Shown: piece after piece, positions 34,785-43,706 of the stretch
How positions within the stretch are numbered: the stretch's first letter is position 1
Layout of the letters: each line of letters begins with the position of its first letter
From: a bacterium HR29
GTDB taxonomy: Bacteria > Chloroflexota > Dehalococcoidia > Tepidiformales > Tepidiformaceae
Reading direction: 5' to 3'
NCBI GenBank assembly: GCA_002898215.1
Contig: BEIF01000003.1
Coordinates: 173,885 to 237,884 of the forward strand
DNA: 64,000 nucleotides
The notes under the pieces: model-generated
The model's database searches: none
What the model saw: the letters and a program-made list of their open reading frames with translations, nothing else
What the model was told of the DNA's origin: nothing
Translations under genes and position numbers: made by a program

Positions 34785-36227
34785 CTAGTCGGCTCCGCCC
34801 GGGTGCGCGACGGGGACGAAGAGACCTTGTGCCGAGCTGCCGAAGTCGGGGTACGCCTCGATGCCGTGCTCGTCGACGTCGAGCCCCCGCTCCTCCTCTT
34901 CGGGCCGCACGCGCAGCCCGATGGTGAGCTTAAGCGCACCGAAGAGCACGAACGCCGTGACGGCCGTCCAAGCAACGATGGCGGCGATGCCCAGCGCCTG
35001 GATGCCCAGCTGCTCGGCCCCCCCGCCCAGCAGGAGGCCGTACCGGTCCGATTCCCCGTACGCCTGGGCGATGCCCGCTTCGCTCGCGAAGAGGCCCACG
35101 GCGAGCACTCCCCAGATGCCAGCGAACCCGTGTACCGACACGGCACCGACCGGGTCGTCCACCCTGAGCTGGTCGAGGAGCCACACGCCGCCGATGACCA
35201 CTCCCGCGCCGATGGCGCCGATGACGATGGCTGCCCAGGCGTCCACCACGGCGCAGCCGGCTGTAATCCCCACGAGGCCCCCTAGCACGCCGTTCACCGT
35301 GAGGCCGAGGTCGTACCGGCCCGTCAGGGCCCGGGTGAGCAGCGCGGCCGCTACGCCACCCGCCGCGGCGGCCAGCGTCGTCGTCACGGCGACCTTCGCA
35401 GCCAGGTCGGCCAACCCACCGGATAGTCCCAGGGTGGACCCCGGGTTGAAGCCGTACCAGCCGAACCAGAGCACGAACATGCCCAGCACGGCGAGGGTGA
35501 TGTTGTGGCCGGGGATCACGTTCACCTTCCGCCCCGGGCCGAACTTCCCGATGCGCGGGCCCACCATGACCGCGCCCACAAGTGCCGCCGTGCCGCCGAC
35601 GGCATGGACGACGCCCGACCCTGCAAAGTCGATATAACCGTTGGCACCGATGGGGTCGTCTCGGAAGGCGCTGAGCCAGCCGTGGCTATCCCACGCCCAG
35701 TGGACGACGACCGGGTAGATGAAGGCGGTGATGACAGCGGAGTACACCAGGTAGGCGCTGAACTTCGTCCGTTCGGCCACGGCTCCCGAAACGATGGTGG
35801 CCGCGGTCGCCGCGAAGGCGAACTGGAAAATCCAGGACGGCCAATTATCGAAGCCCCGGAGGAAGAACTGGCCGTCCCCCGCGAACGGGCCGGCCGAGTC
35901 GCCGCTCACGCCGTAGGCGAGCCCCCAGCCGACGGCGAAGAAGGCGAGTCCGCCCATGGCGCAGTCCAGGATGTTCTTCATGAGGATGTTGGCGACGTTC
36001 TTCGCCCGCACGAAGCCGGCTTCCACCATGGCGAAGCCGAGCTGCATGAAGAACACGAGGAACGCCGTCACCAGCAGCCACGCCGTGTCGAGCGCGCCGG
36101 CGAGGCTGGCGAGCTGTTCTTCGGCCGTCGGCTCCTGCGCCGCCGCCGCCGAGACGAGCGCAAGGGCCGCCAGCGCACCGGCGGCCGCTCCCGCGGCGCG
36201 GCGCGCCCAGGCCAGCGTTCGGGTCAT
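34785..36227 (-). CDS. amt: Ammonium transporter Amt
   Basis: 480 residues with a cleavable N-terminal signal and eleven membrane helices, typical of Amt trimers. DTAWLLVTAFLVFFMQLGFA, EAGFVRAKNVANILMKN, DFAGSGVVHAVGG and the second-half GFAGIWGVLAVG region with its conserved His are present. It conducts ammonium into the cytoplasm. GGAGG lies 5-9 nt before the ATG. It is cotranscribed with glnK. The 5' region up to the divergent etfB contains a palindrome, treated separately. Confidence 0.95.
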   Translation of the reverse strand: MTRTLAWARRAAGAAAGALAALALVSAAAAQEPTAEEQLASLAGALDTAWLLVTAFLVFFMQLGFAMVEAGFVRAKNVANILMKNILDCAMGGLAFFAVGWGLAYGVSGDSAGPFAGDGQFFLRGFDNWPSWIFQFAFAATAATIVSGAVAERTKFSAYLVYSAVITAFIYPVVVHWAWDSHGWLSAFRDDPIGANGYIDFAGSGVVHAVGGTAALVGAVMVGPRIGKFGPGRKVNVIPGHNITLAVLGMFVLWFGWYGFNPGSTLGLSGGLADLAAKVAVTTTLAAAAGGVAAALLTRALTGRYDLGLTVNGVLGGLVGITAGCAVVDAWAAIVIGAIGAGVVIGGVWLLDQLRVDDPVGAVSVHGFAGIWGVLAVGLFASEAGIAQAYGESDRYGLLLGGGAEQLGIQALGIAAIVAWTAVTAFVLFGALKLTIGLRVRPEEEERGLDVDEHGIEAYPDFGSSAQGLFVPVAHPGGAD

Positions 36228-36314
36228 GGCACACCTCCGCAGTGAATATGGGGCCCCTCGCCTGCGACGCTAGGCTCCGCCCGTTTCGGCGCGGTTGCGC
36301 CGGTGTTGCGCGGC

Positions 36315-36338
36315 CGTTTCGAAACGAACCCGAAACGA
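36315..36338 (+). promoter_or_regulatory. Palindrome CGTTTCGAAACG with a spaced half-site
   Basis: A perfect 12-bp palindrome at 36315-36326. CGAAACGA occurs at 36320-36327 and again at 36331-36338, 11 bp (one helical turn) apart. It sits between the divergent amt and etfB genes, upstream of the etfB promoter, so it may be an operator for either gene. Confidence 0.4.
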
Positions 36339-36360
36339 GGCCCCCGGCTGCGTGCGGAAT

Positions 36361-36388
36361 TTCACAAATCCTCCTCCTGTGGTACCAT
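36361..36388 (+). promoter_or_regulatory. Promoter TTCACA-N16-TACCAT for etfBA
   Basis: -35 TTCACA (36361-36366), 16-bp spacer, -10 TACCAT (36383-36388). It gives a leader of about 75 nt to the etfB GTG. Confidence 0.5.
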
Positions 36389-36468
36389 CCCTTCGGCTCG
36401 GCGAAACCGCTTCCAGGGCGAGCAACCCCCCGGCACCGTGCCGGCGTGCGCAGGAGGCCAGAGTCCGC

Positions 36469-37272
36469 GTGAACATCATCGTTTGCGTCAAACAGATCCC
36501 CGATCCCGAAACGCCCGCCTCTTCATTCCGCGTCGATGAAGCCGCCAAGAAGGTCGTGCCTGCCCAGGGCATCCCGCCGGTGGTCAACCCCTACGACCCC
36601 CAGGCGACCGAGGCTGCCCTCCGCCTGAAGGAAGCTGCCGGTGGCGGTAAGGTCACGGTCATCAGCCTCGGCCCCGAGAGCGCCCGCGACGCGATCAAGC
36701 ACGCGTTGGCAATGGGCGCCGACGAGGGCATCCTCCTCAACGACCCGGGGTTCGAGGGCATCGACAACTTCCAGACGGCGGTCGCCCTGGCGAAGGCCAT
36801 CGAAAAGGTCGGCCAATACGACCTCATCCTGATGGGCCGCGCCGCTGCCGACTGGGACATGGGCGTCGTGCCCATGGGCGTGGCCACGCTCCTCGGCATC
36901 CCCTGCGTGAGCATCGCCAAGGCCATCGAGCGTGTCGATGGCAAGGTCCGCGTCACCCGCGTGCTCGACGACGGCTTCCAGACCGTCGAAGCTCCGCTTC
37001 CGGCGGTGGTCTCGGTGTCGAACGAGTTCGGCGAGCCCCGGTATCCCCAGCTCCGGCAGATCATGCTCGCCGCCAAGAAGACGGTGCAGGTGTGGAACGC
37101 TGCCGACCTCGGCCTCTCCGCCGACCAGCTCGGCGAGGCGAACCGCTGGCTGAAGCTCGAGGCCCTCTACGTGCCGAAGGTGGAGAGCAAGGTCGAGATC
37201 ATCGAGGCCGATTCGCCAGAAGAGAAGGCGCGCATCCTGGCCCAGAAGCTGCGCGCCGACAAGCTCATCTGA
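36469..37272 (+). CDS. etfB: Electron transfer flavoprotein subunit beta
   Basis: 267 residues. It starts MNIIVCVKQIPDPE and has NPYDPQATEAALRLKE, the KHALAMGADEGILL AMP-binding segment and DLILMGRAAADWD. With EtfA it accepts electrons from acyl-CoA dehydrogenases. The start is a GTG with GGAGG about 13 nt upstream; the long spacing makes this start slightly uncertain. The next gene follows after 13 bp. Its likely electron acceptor is the EtfD-like protein 4 kb to the left. Confidence 0.94.
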   Translation: MNIIVCVKQIPDPETPASSFRVDEAAKKVVPAQGIPPVVNPYDPQATEAALRLKEAAGGGKVTVISLGPESARDAIKHALAMGADEGILLNDPGFEGIDNFQTAVALAKAIEKVGQYDLILMGRAAADWDMGVVPMGVATLLGIPCVSIAKAIERVDGKVRVTRVLDDGFQTVEAPLPAVVSVSNEFGEPRYPQLRQIMLAAKKTVQVWNAADLGLSADQLGEANRWLKLEALYVPKVESKVEIIEADSPEEKARILAQKLRADKLI

Positions 37273-37285
37273 GAGGAGCGTTCCG

Positions 37286-38254
37286 ATGCCTGGTGTGCTC
37301 GTCATCGCCGAAGTCGCTGACGGGAAGGTCCTCCCCGTTGCCTTCGAACTGCTCGGTGCCGCTCGGGCCCTCAGCGCCGAAGGGGCCGGCCCTGTGTCGG
37401 CCCTCGTCCCCGGCCAGGCGCACGCGCAGGAGCTGATCGCCCGCGGCGCCGACGTCGTCTACGTGGCGCCCGAATCGCTCGCCGGGCAGATGTACGATGC
37501 CTGGCTGCCAGCCGTCGATGCGGCGCTCCAGCAGTCCGGCGCCGACATCGTTCTCCTGGGCCAGACGGCCAGCCTCGGCCGCGACCTCGGGCCGGCACTC
37601 GCCTTCGCGCACCGCACCGCCATCGCCCCGGAGGTGACCGCGCTCAAGCTCGAGAACGGCCGCCTGCGGGTGACGCGGCCCTGCTACGGTGGCAACGCCC
37701 GGGCCGAGCACACCTTCGCCGGCCAGCTCCAGATCGCCAGCGCGAAACCGAAGACGTTCGACGCCCTCGAGCCCGACGCCTCCCGCACCGGCGAGGTGAA
37801 GACGATCGACGCCGTCGGGCAGTCGCGCATTACCGTCCTCTCCGTGGAGAAGGTGGAGTCGGAGGGTGTTCGCCTCGAAGACGCCGATGTGGTGGTCGCT
37901 GGCGGTCGCGGCCTCGGCGACCCCTCGGCGTTCGCCATGCTCGAAGAGCTTGCGAAGCTCCTGCGGGGCGCCGTCGGCGCCAGCCGCGCTGCCTGCGACC
38001 TCGGCTGGTACCCGCCGTCGTCCCAGGTCGGCCTCACCGGCAAGACCGTCTCGCCGACGCTCTACATCGCCGTCGCCATTTCGGGGGCGAGCCAGCACAT
38101 GGCGGGGATGTCCGGCTCGAAGAACATCGTCGCCATCAACAAGGATCCCGAAGCGAACATGGTGAAGGCGGCCAAGTACGCGGTCATCGACGACTACCGG
38201 AAGGTGCTGCCCGCCTTCATCGAAGAGGTGAGGAAGCTGAAGGCCCAAGGCTGA
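37286..38254 (+). CDS. etfA: Electron transfer flavoprotein subunit alpha
   Basis: 322 residues and the FAD-carrying subunit. The C-terminal FAD domain reads [45 protein letters not shown] and INKDPEAN, all diagnostic. It forms a heterodimer with EtfB and passes electrons from beta-oxidation dehydrogenases to a quinone reductase. GAGGAG precedes the ATG. A 12-bp hairpin terminates the operon at 38282-38310. Confidence 0.96.
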   Translation: MPGVLVIAEVADGKVLPVAFELLGAARALSAEGAGPVSALVPGQAHAQELIARGADVVYVAPESLAGQMYDAWLPAVDAALQQSGADIVLLGQTASLGRDLGPALAFAHRTAIAPEVTALKLENGRLRVTRPCYGGNARAEHTFAGQLQIASAKPKTFDALEPDASRTGEVKTIDAVGQSRITVLSVEKVESEGVRLEDADVVVAGGRGLGDPSAFAMLEELAKLLRGAVGASRAACDLGWYPPSSQVGLTGKTVSPTLYIAVAISGASQHMAGMSGSKNIVAINKDPEANMVKAAKYAVIDDYRKVLPAFIEEVRKLKAQG

Positions 38255-38281
38255 GGGTCGAGCACTCCGCTGACGGCCAGC

Positions 38282-38310
38282 CGGGCGCCCCGCATCTGGC
38301 GGGGCGCCCG
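38282..38310. terminator. Bidirectional hairpin terminator
   Basis: A 12-bp perfect GC stem with a 5-nt loop (CGGGCGCCCCGC / GCGGGGCGCCCG). It lies between the convergent etfA and thioredoxin-like genes. Confidence 0.75.
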
Positions 38311-38312
38311 CT

Positions 38313-38897
38313 TCATTCCCACGGTTGGAGCTCGACCCCGAGCTTGGCAAGCTCGGACCGGAGCGTCTCCGGCGTCACCAACCCCGCACCGGCCGAGCGA
38401 ATGACGCCGGCCTCGTCGATGAAGAAGGTCGTCGGCATCCCCGTGATGCGGTAGGCGCGAGCGACGCTCCCATCGCTGTCGAGCACCGCCGGGAACGTCA
38501 CCCCGAGCCGCTCCAACATGGCCTTCGCCCGCTCCTGGGGCTCCTGCAGGTTCACGCCCAGGACGACGATGCGGTCGGGCGCCTGTCGCCACGCCTGTTC
38601 GAAGTCCGGCATCTCCCGTTCGCAAGGGGCGCACCAGCTCGCGAACCAGTTCAGGACGACGACCTTGCCGCGGTAGTCGCTCAGCCGGTGAACGTTCGCA
38701 CCGTCGCGGGCATCGAGCAGGGCGAAGTCGGGGGCCGGTTTCCCGATCTCGGCAGTGCGGTCCTCCAGTGGGCCGAGCGCGGCATCCGCGGGTGCAGCTC
38801 CATCCCCGCCCGTCAGCACGTACCACGCCGCCACCGCCGCGGCGATCACGGCCACGGCGAGCACGCCTCCACCGAGCAGACGCTGTCGCGTGACCAT
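38313..38897 (-). CDS. TlpA/ResA-like membrane-anchored thioredoxin
   Basis: 194 residues. One N-terminal membrane helix (10-28) anchors an extracytoplasmic thioredoxin fold with IGKPAPDFALLD and the active site WCAPC (Cys89 and Cys92). MPTTFFIDEAGVI carries the conserved cis-Pro. It is expected to reduce disulfides in exported proteins or apocytochromes. I choose ATG 38897, where the membrane anchor begins; a GTG codon directly before it is an alternative. It stands alone and is convergent with etfA across a strong terminator. Confidence 0.88.
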   Translation of the reverse strand: MVTRQRLLGGGVLAVAVIAAAVAAWYVLTGGDGAAPADAALGPLEDRTAEIGKPAPDFALLDARDGANVHRLSDYRGKVVVLNWFASWCAPCEREMPDFEQAWRQAPDRIVVLGVNLQEPQERAKAMLERLGVTFPAVLDSDGSVARAYRITGMPTTFFIDEAGVIRSAGAGLVTPETLRSELAKLGVELQPWE

Positions 38898-39004
38898 CAC
38901 CAACAGCCTGCCATACGGAGCCGCCTTCTGTCCGTGATCGCGATCGCCCACTGTCGCTCAGGACGGGTAGAGTAGGTCGGACAGCACCCCGAGGGGACTC
39001 GCCG

Positions 39005-39793
39005 ATGTGGAACACCGCGAAAGAGGCTTGGTCAGCCGGCCGCACCACCTACGGTGGTTGGCTCTCCATCCCCGACCCGCTCGTCGCCGAGACGGTGGGC
39101 GGCCTCGGCTTCGACTGGGTGTGCATCGACATGCAGCACGGGGTCATCGATTACGCCGAGGCGCGGGAGATGATCCGCGCCCTCCGCACCGCCGGGGCCG
39201 TGCCGTTCGTACGCGTTCCTTGGAACGATTTCGGCATCATCGGCAAGGTGCTCGATGCCGGGGCGCTGGGCATCATCGTGCCGATGGTGAACTCCGCTGC
39301 CGAGGCGGCAGCCGTCGTCGCTGCCTGCCGGTATCCGCCGCTCGGCTCGCGCAGCTTCGGGCCCACGATGGCGAGCGTGCTCTACGGCCCCGACTACTTC
39401 GCCCGCGCCAATGCCGAGGTAGCCTGCATCCCGATGGTGGAGACCCGTCAGGCACTGGACGCGCTCGAAGAGATCCTCGCCGTTCCCGGCGTCGATGCCG
39501 TCTACGTCGGACCGGCCGACCTCAGCCTCTCCCTCGGGCTCCCTCCCAGGCTCGACAACGGCGGAGCGTTCGAAGAGGCCCGTCTGCGGATCGCCGAGGC
39601 GTGCGCCCGCCGGGGGGTCGTGGCCGGCATTCACGCCACGGCGGCGCTCGCGCCGCGCCACGCCGCTGCGGGATACCGGATGATCACCGTCGCCAGCGAC
39701 CACCGGTCGCTCGTCGAAGGCATGGGCCGCGACCTGGCCGCGGCCCGGCAAGGCGCGGAGGTTCCTCCGCCCGCTTCGACCAGCCCGTACTGA
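39005..39793 (+). CDS. HpcH/HpaI family aldolase
   Basis: 262 residues. A class II, metal-dependent pyruvate-type aldolase of the HpcH/HpaI or 2-dehydro-3-deoxyglucarate aldolase family. GGWLSIPDPLVAETVG, WVCIDMQHGVIDY, PMVNSAAEAAAVVAACRYPP and VGPADLSLSLG are signatures; the Glu and Asp in PMVE and GPAD bind the metal. It splits hydroxy-keto acids into pyruvate and an aldehyde. The ATG follows GAGGGG. Convergent with the hydrolase (4 bp gap). The substrate cannot be set. Confidence 0.9.
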   Translation: MWNTAKEAWSAGRTTYGGWLSIPDPLVAETVGGLGFDWVCIDMQHGVIDYAEAREMIRALRTAGAVPFVRVPWNDFGIIGKVLDAGALGIIVPMVNSAAEAAAVVAACRYPPLGSRSFGPTMASVLYGPDYFARANAEVACIPMVETRQALDALEEILAVPGVDAVYVGPADLSLSLGLPPRLDNGGAFEEARLRIAEACARRGVVAGIHATAALAPRHAAAGYRMITVASDHRSLVEGMGRDLAAARQGAEVPPPASTSPY

Positions 39794-39797
39794 ACGG

Positions 39798-40625
39798 TCA
39801 GCGGCGCGCGGCCTGCACCTCTCGCAGCCGCTCCTGGAGCGTGCGGGCGGTCACCACGCCGTGCTCGAGGAAGTCGGCGAGCACGGCCGCGAACTCGGCC
39901 GGCACCTCCCTGGGGATCTGGTGTCCGACGCGGGAGAAGACGTGCAGCGTCGCGTTCGGAAGGCGGAGGAAATCCCGGAGGTTCGCTTCCAGCAGCCCGT
40001 CCGCGGCGCCGGCCACCATGAGCGTCGGTACGGTGATCTCCCGCAGCCGGTCGCCCGCCCGATACTGGACCAGGGCCTCCCACGAGCCTTCGAAGTGGCC
40101 GTCCGAGACGGAGAGGGCCCGCTCGACGGCCCGCCGGAAGAGTTCCGGGTCGGGACGGCGCGGCGCCATCACCAGCCGTTCGCGCAGCATCGTCTCGGCG
40201 TCGCGCGCCTGGCGGAGCGCCCGCGCCCGTTCGTGCATCTCCGGCGGAGCCTGTACGCCGTCGGCCGGCGCAGGCGCCACGAGCACGAGCCGCGCGAGCC
40301 GTTCGGGGTAGCGGAGCGCCAATTCGTAGCCGATGACGCCGCCCATGCTGTGGCCGACGTAGGTGAAGCGTCCGAGGCCGAGGACGTCGGCCAGGCCGAT
40401 GACGTCGTCGGCGTACTGCTCGATGGTGTAGCCGTCGGCAGGGTGCTCGCTGTCGCCGGCACCCCGGCAGTCCATCACGATGCAGCGGTATCGTCCGGTG
40501 AGATGGGGCACGACCTCGTCCCACGAATCGTGGGAGCCGGTGTACCCGTGGTGGAACAGGACCGGTTCACCCTCGCCCCTCACGTCGTAGAAGAGGGAAA
40601 CGCCGTTGACCTGAGCGTGGGGCAT
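39798..40625 (-). CDS. Alpha/beta hydrolase
   Basis: 275 residues, cytoplasmic. FHHGYTGSHDSW holds the oxyanion region, VGHSMGG near residue 95 the nucleophile Ser, PTLMVAGAADGLLE the acid, and the VFSRVGHQIPREVP segment the His. DCRGAGDSEHP is typical of epoxide/ester hydrolase relatives. GAGGAGG lies 6-12 nt before the ATG. It shares a 4-bp gap with the convergent aldolase. Substrate unknown. Confidence 0.85.
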   Translation of the reverse strand: MPHAQVNGVSLFYDVRGEGEPVLFHHGYTGSHDSWDEVVPHLTGRYRCIVMDCRGAGDSEHPADGYTIEQYADDVIGLADVLGLGRFTYVGHSMGGVIGYELALRYPERLARLVLVAPAPADGVQAPPEMHERARALRQARDAETMLRERLVMAPRRPDPELFRRAVERALSVSDGHFEGSWEALVQYRAGDRLREITVPTLMVAGAADGLLEANLRDFLRLPNATLHVFSRVGHQIPREVPAEFAAVLADFLEHGVVTARTLQERLREVQAARR

Positions 40626-40686
40626 CGTCGCCTCCTCGGCCGGATTCCGCCAGGCATTCTAGGCTGCCACCCGCCCCGCGGCCACG

Positions 40687-40692
40687 TATCCT
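40687..40692 (+). promoter_or_regulatory. -10 element of leaderless promoter (TATCCT)
   Basis: TATCCT ends 6 nt before the ATG at 40699. Confidence 0.55.
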
Positions 40693-40698
40693 GGGCGC

Positions 40699-41400
40699 AT
40701 GTGCGGCAGGATCACCCTCACCTATCGCGACCGCCGCGAGCTCGCGGAGGCCCTCGGTGTCGACGAGTCGGAGCTCCCTGCCGACTACCGCCCCCGCTAC
40801 AACATCGCCCCCCGGCAAGACCACTTCGTCCTCCGCGAACGCCACGAGGAGCGCGAGCTGCTCGTGGCGAACTGGGGGCTCGTCCCCCGTTGGGCGAAGG
40901 ACGACGCCAACGCCTACAAGACCATCAACGCGCGGGCCGAGACGCTCCACACCAGCCGCCTCTTCCGCGACGCCTTCTTCCGGCGGCGGTGCCTCGTACC
41001 CGTCGACGGGTTCTACGAATGGGCGGGTCCGAAGGGGCGGCGCCAGCCGATCTGGTTCCATCGGCCCGACGGCCGCCTCTTCTTCCTGGCTGGCCTGTAC
41101 GAGTTCTGGAAGCCGGAGGGGAGCGACGAGTGGCGGGCCACGTTCACCATCGTGACCACCGCCGCCAACGCCCTCATCGCCCGCATCCACGACCGGATGC
41201 CCGTCGTCCTTCCCGACGACCTCGCGGACGTGTGGCTCCACACGCCGCCCGCGCAGGCGCTGGAGCTGCGCCAGCTCCTGCGGCCGGCGCCCGAGACCCT
41301 CCTCGTGCCTCGGCCGGTTTCGCCGCGGGTGAACGACGTGACGAACGACGACCCATCGCTGCTCGAGGAGGTTCCGCTCCCCGCGCCGCTCTTCGCCTAG
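40699..41400 (+). CDS. SRAP/HMCES family abasic-site processing protein (YedK-like)
   Basis: 233 residues. Cys2 (MCGR) becomes the N-terminal catalytic residue after Met removal and forms a thiazolidine crosslink with abasic sites in single-stranded DNA. YNIAPRQDH, NARAETL, PVDGFYEWAG and the IHDRMPV His complete the conserved active site. It protects abasic sites at forks. The leaderless start places Cys2 directly behind the AUG. Single gene. Identification is secure. Confidence 0.94.
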   Translation: MCGRITLTYRDRRELAEALGVDESELPADYRPRYNIAPRQDHFVLRERHEERELLVANWGLVPRWAKDDANAYKTINARAETLHTSRLFRDAFFRRRCLVPVDGFYEWAGPKGRRQPIWFHRPDGRLFFLAGLYEFWKPEGSDEWRATFTIVTTAANALIARIHDRMPVVLPDDLADVWLHTPPAQALELRQLLRPAPETLLVPRPVSPRVNDVTNDDPSLLEEVPLPAPLFA

Positions 41401-41448
41401 GCGAGCGGCCTTCGCCCGCCCGCCCCCTCCACGCCCCGGCGGGTGATG

Positions 41449-41886
41449 CTACTCGCCCGGCTCGATGGCCAGCAGCTCCACCTCGAAGGTGAGCGCCTGG
41501 CCGGCCAAGGGGTGGTTCGCGTCGAGGGTGATCGTGTCCTCGGTGATCGCCACCACCGTTGCCGGAGTCTGGCCGAGTCGCACCCGGTCGCCGACCTCGA
41601 GCCCCTCGGGCGCCCCTTGGGCAGGTACCTGGATGACGAGGTCCTCGTCGCGCTCGCCGTACGCCGCCTCCGGCTCGAGCCGGAACGTCTTCTTCTCGCC
41701 GACGGCGAGGCCGAGCACCGCCTCGTCGAAGCCTTCGATGACCTCGCCGACACCCGCTCGGAACGAGAACGGCTCGCCCGCCTCGCGGGACGAATCGAAG
41801 ATTTCGCCGTCGTCGAGCCGGCCGACGTAGTGGACGGTGACGATATCGCCGCGCTGGACGACCCGCCGTGCCTGGTCCGATGTCAT
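41449..41886 (-). CDS. FKBP-type peptidyl-prolyl isomerase (SlyD-like)
   Basis: 145 residues. VTVHYVGRLDDGEIFDSS (FKBP start), IEGFDEAVLGLAVGEKKTF, then an inserted flap domain (YGERDEDLVIQVPAQGAP) and DANHPLAGQALTFEVELL. This is the SlyD layout, without its metal-binding tail. It speeds proline isomerisation and acts as a folding helper in the cytoplasm. GGAGGAG lies 7-13 nt before ATG 41886; the ATG at 41901 would overlap that site. Single gene. Confidence 0.93.
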   Translation of the reverse strand: MTSDQARRVVQRGDIVTVHYVGRLDDGEIFDSSREAGEPFSFRAGVGEVIEGFDEAVLGLAVGEKKTFRLEPEAAYGERDEDLVIQVPAQGAPEGLEVGDRVRLGQTPATVVAITEDTITLDANHPLAGQALTFEVELLAIEPGE

Positions 41887-42016
41887 GGGCAACTCCTCCA
41901 TTGGCGGCCTTCCAGCCGCGTGTTCCCATAGGGTATCACGTCCTGCAACGCCCCGCCTCCGGCTTCGCCAGTGGAGTACGATGGGCCCGCACGACCTCAT
42001 CCCTGGAGGCACCGCC

Positions 42017-42910
42017 ATGCCGGCCTATCAGCACATCCTCCTCGACCGGGTCGGTACCGACGGCCGCGTCGGTCGCATCACCCTCAACCGCCCCGAGAAG
42101 CTGAACGCCCTCTCCCAGGAGCTCCTGTACGAGTTCGCCGATGCCCTTCACGCCTGGGAGGCCGACGATACCGTCCGCGTCATCATCGTCCGCGGGGCTG
42201 GCCGCGGGTTCAGCGCCGGCTACGACCTCACGGCCCCCAGAGGGGGCGCCGACGGCGTCGTCCGAACGTACCGAACTACCGACGAGCAGGGTCGCCGGCT
42301 CTTCATGGGCATCCGAACCGGCATGCAGCAGATCACCGACATCCACCTCTACTTCTGGAACATGGCGAAGGTCACCATCGCTCAGGTCCACGGGTACTGC
42401 CTCGCCGGCGGCTGCGAACTCGCCATGATGGCCGACCTCGTCGTGGCCGCCGAAGACGCCCAAATCGGCCATCCGGGCCTTCGCGGCCTCGGAACCTCGC
42501 GGACGGGCGTCATCTGGCCGCTGGTGATCGGCATGCGGAAGGCGAAGGAGCTCTACTACACCGGCGACAGCATCTCCGGCGCGGAGGCGGCACGCATCGG
42601 CATGATCAACTACGCCTGGCCTGCCGCCGAGCTCGAGGAGCGCACCATCGCCTTCGCCGACCGCATCGCCAACCTCTCCGCCGACCACCTCGCCATCCTG
42701 AAGCTGAACATGAACCGCTTCTACGAGAACATGGGCATCTACTCCTCGGTGCGCTCCTCCACCGACCTCGATGCCGCGGCGCAGTTCACTGCCCAGTCGT
42801 ACGCCTGGCAGGAGAAGGTCCGCGAGTCGCTCCGCTCGGGCGCTGGGCTGAAACAGGCCCTGGAGTGGCGTGACGCCCCCTACCGCGGCAACCCGGCTCG
42901 GGAAGGGTAG
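42017..42910 (+). CDS. Crotonase-family protein (enoyl-CoA hydratase/isomerase-like)
   Basis: 297 residues. RITLNRPEKLNALS, GRGFSAGYDLTAP (CoA-binding), HGYCLAGGCELAMMADL and RTGVIWPLVIGMRKAKELYYTG are clear crotonase signatures. The first catalytic Glu (GGCE) is kept. The second site reads HPGLRG, with no Glu where hydratases have one. It may therefore be an isomerase, lyase or thioesterase of the family rather than a hydratase. GGAGG lies 7-11 nt before the ATG. A TACGAT -10 near 41977 would give a leader of about 30 nt. Monocistronic. Confidence 0.85.
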   Translation: MPAYQHILLDRVGTDGRVGRITLNRPEKLNALSQELLYEFADALHAWEADDTVRVIIVRGAGRGFSAGYDLTAPRGGADGVVRTYRTTDEQGRRLFMGIRTGMQQITDIHLYFWNMAKVTIAQVHGYCLAGGCELAMMADLVVAAEDAQIGHPGLRGLGTSRTGVIWPLVIGMRKAKELYYTGDSISGAEAARIGMINYAWPAAELEERTIAFADRIANLSADHLAILKLNMNRFYENMGIYSSVRSSTDLDAAAQFTAQSYAWQEKVRESLRSGAGLKQALEWRDAPYRGNPAREG

Positions 42911-42961
42911 CGCGCCGCTGCCAACCTGCCCTCGGAGGTGCGGTGACGAGCGGGCAGGCTG

Positions 42962-43177
42962 GTGCACGTGGGCGCGTGTCCCCATCCGCCGGAAGAGCGC
43001 CGCTCCGTCTACGCAGGCGGGCTGGCACCCATCCCTGGGCTGGCCTTCTGTGCCCTGTGCGGCGACCTCATCGAAGCCGCTCGGGTAGACTTCTCCCATG
43101 GCGTCCGAAGCGGGCCCGGTCGGGATTTTCGGGGGAACCTTCGACCCGCCCCACATCGGCCACCTCCTCGCCGCTGA
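42962..43177 (+). CDS. Possible small zinc-ribbon-like ORF upstream of nadD
   Basis: A GTG frame of 71 codons with CPHPPEERRSVYAGG and FCALCGDLIEAARVDF. The CPH...C-x2-C pattern looks like a small zinc ribbon. It runs 80 bp into nadD and contains the nadD promoter, and no good start site is seen. It may be a remnant or spurious. Confidence 0.25.
   Translation: MHVGACPHPPEERRSVYAGGLAPIPGLAFCALCGDLIEAARVDFSHGVRSGPGRDFRGNLRPAPHRPPPRR
43086..43091 (+). promoter_or_regulatory. -10 element of leaderless promoter (TAGACT)
   Basis: TAGACT ends 6 nt before the nadD ATG at 43098. Confidence 0.55.
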
Positions 43178-43706
43178 ATACGCCCGCGAAGGGCTCGGCC
43201 TCCGGCAAGTCCGCTTCCTCCCCGCCGGGCATCCCTACCGGAAGACCGGCCGCCGTATCACCCCCGCATCCCATCGTGCGGCCATGACCGAGCTCGCGCT
43301 TGCCGGGCACCCCGCCTTCGTGCTCGACCGCCGCGAGCTGGAACGGGAAGGGCCAACCTACACCGTCGACACCGTGGAGGAGCTCCTCCGCGAGGGGTAT
43401 CGCGACCTCATCCTCCTCTTCGGAACCGATGCCATCGAGGACATGCCGAACTGGAAGGAGCCGGGCCGCCTCTTCGACCTCGCGCGGGTTGCCGTGTTCC
43501 CCAAGGGGTGCGCCCCCGTGCCCGAAACCTTCGAAGGGCGGCCGCTCATCCCGGTGTCCATGCCGCGCCTCGAAATCAGCAGCACCCTCATCCGCGCCCG
43601 AGCGGCTGCCGGCCTCTCCATCCGCCACCTCGTGCCCGACCCCGTGGCCGACTACATCGAGGCCCACGGCCTCTACCGCCCCGAAGGTTCAGTCGAGAGC
43701 CCGTAA
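43098..43706 (+). CDS. nadD: Nicotinate-mononucleotide adenylyltransferase
   Basis: Adenylates nicotinate mononucleotide in NAD synthesis. 202 residues. GIFGGTFDPPHIGHL holds the nucleotidyltransferase HxGH-type motif, and ISSTLIRARAAAG the ISSTxIR motif. FLPAGHPYRK and LLFGTDAIEDMPNWK fill the usual positions. The leaderless start is well supported. The 3' end overlaps the convergent glutaredoxin gene by 18 bp. The usual partners rsfS or obg are not adjacent. Confidence 0.95.
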   Translation: MASEAGPVGIFGGTFDPPHIGHLLAAEYAREGLGLRQVRFLPAGHPYRKTGRRITPASHRAAMTELALAGHPAFVLDRRELEREGPTYTVDTVEELLREGYRDLILLFGTDAIEDMPNWKEPGRLFDLARVAVFPKGCAPVPETFEGRPLIPVSMPRLEISSTLIRARAAAGLSIRHLVPDPVADYIEAHGLYRPEGSVESP

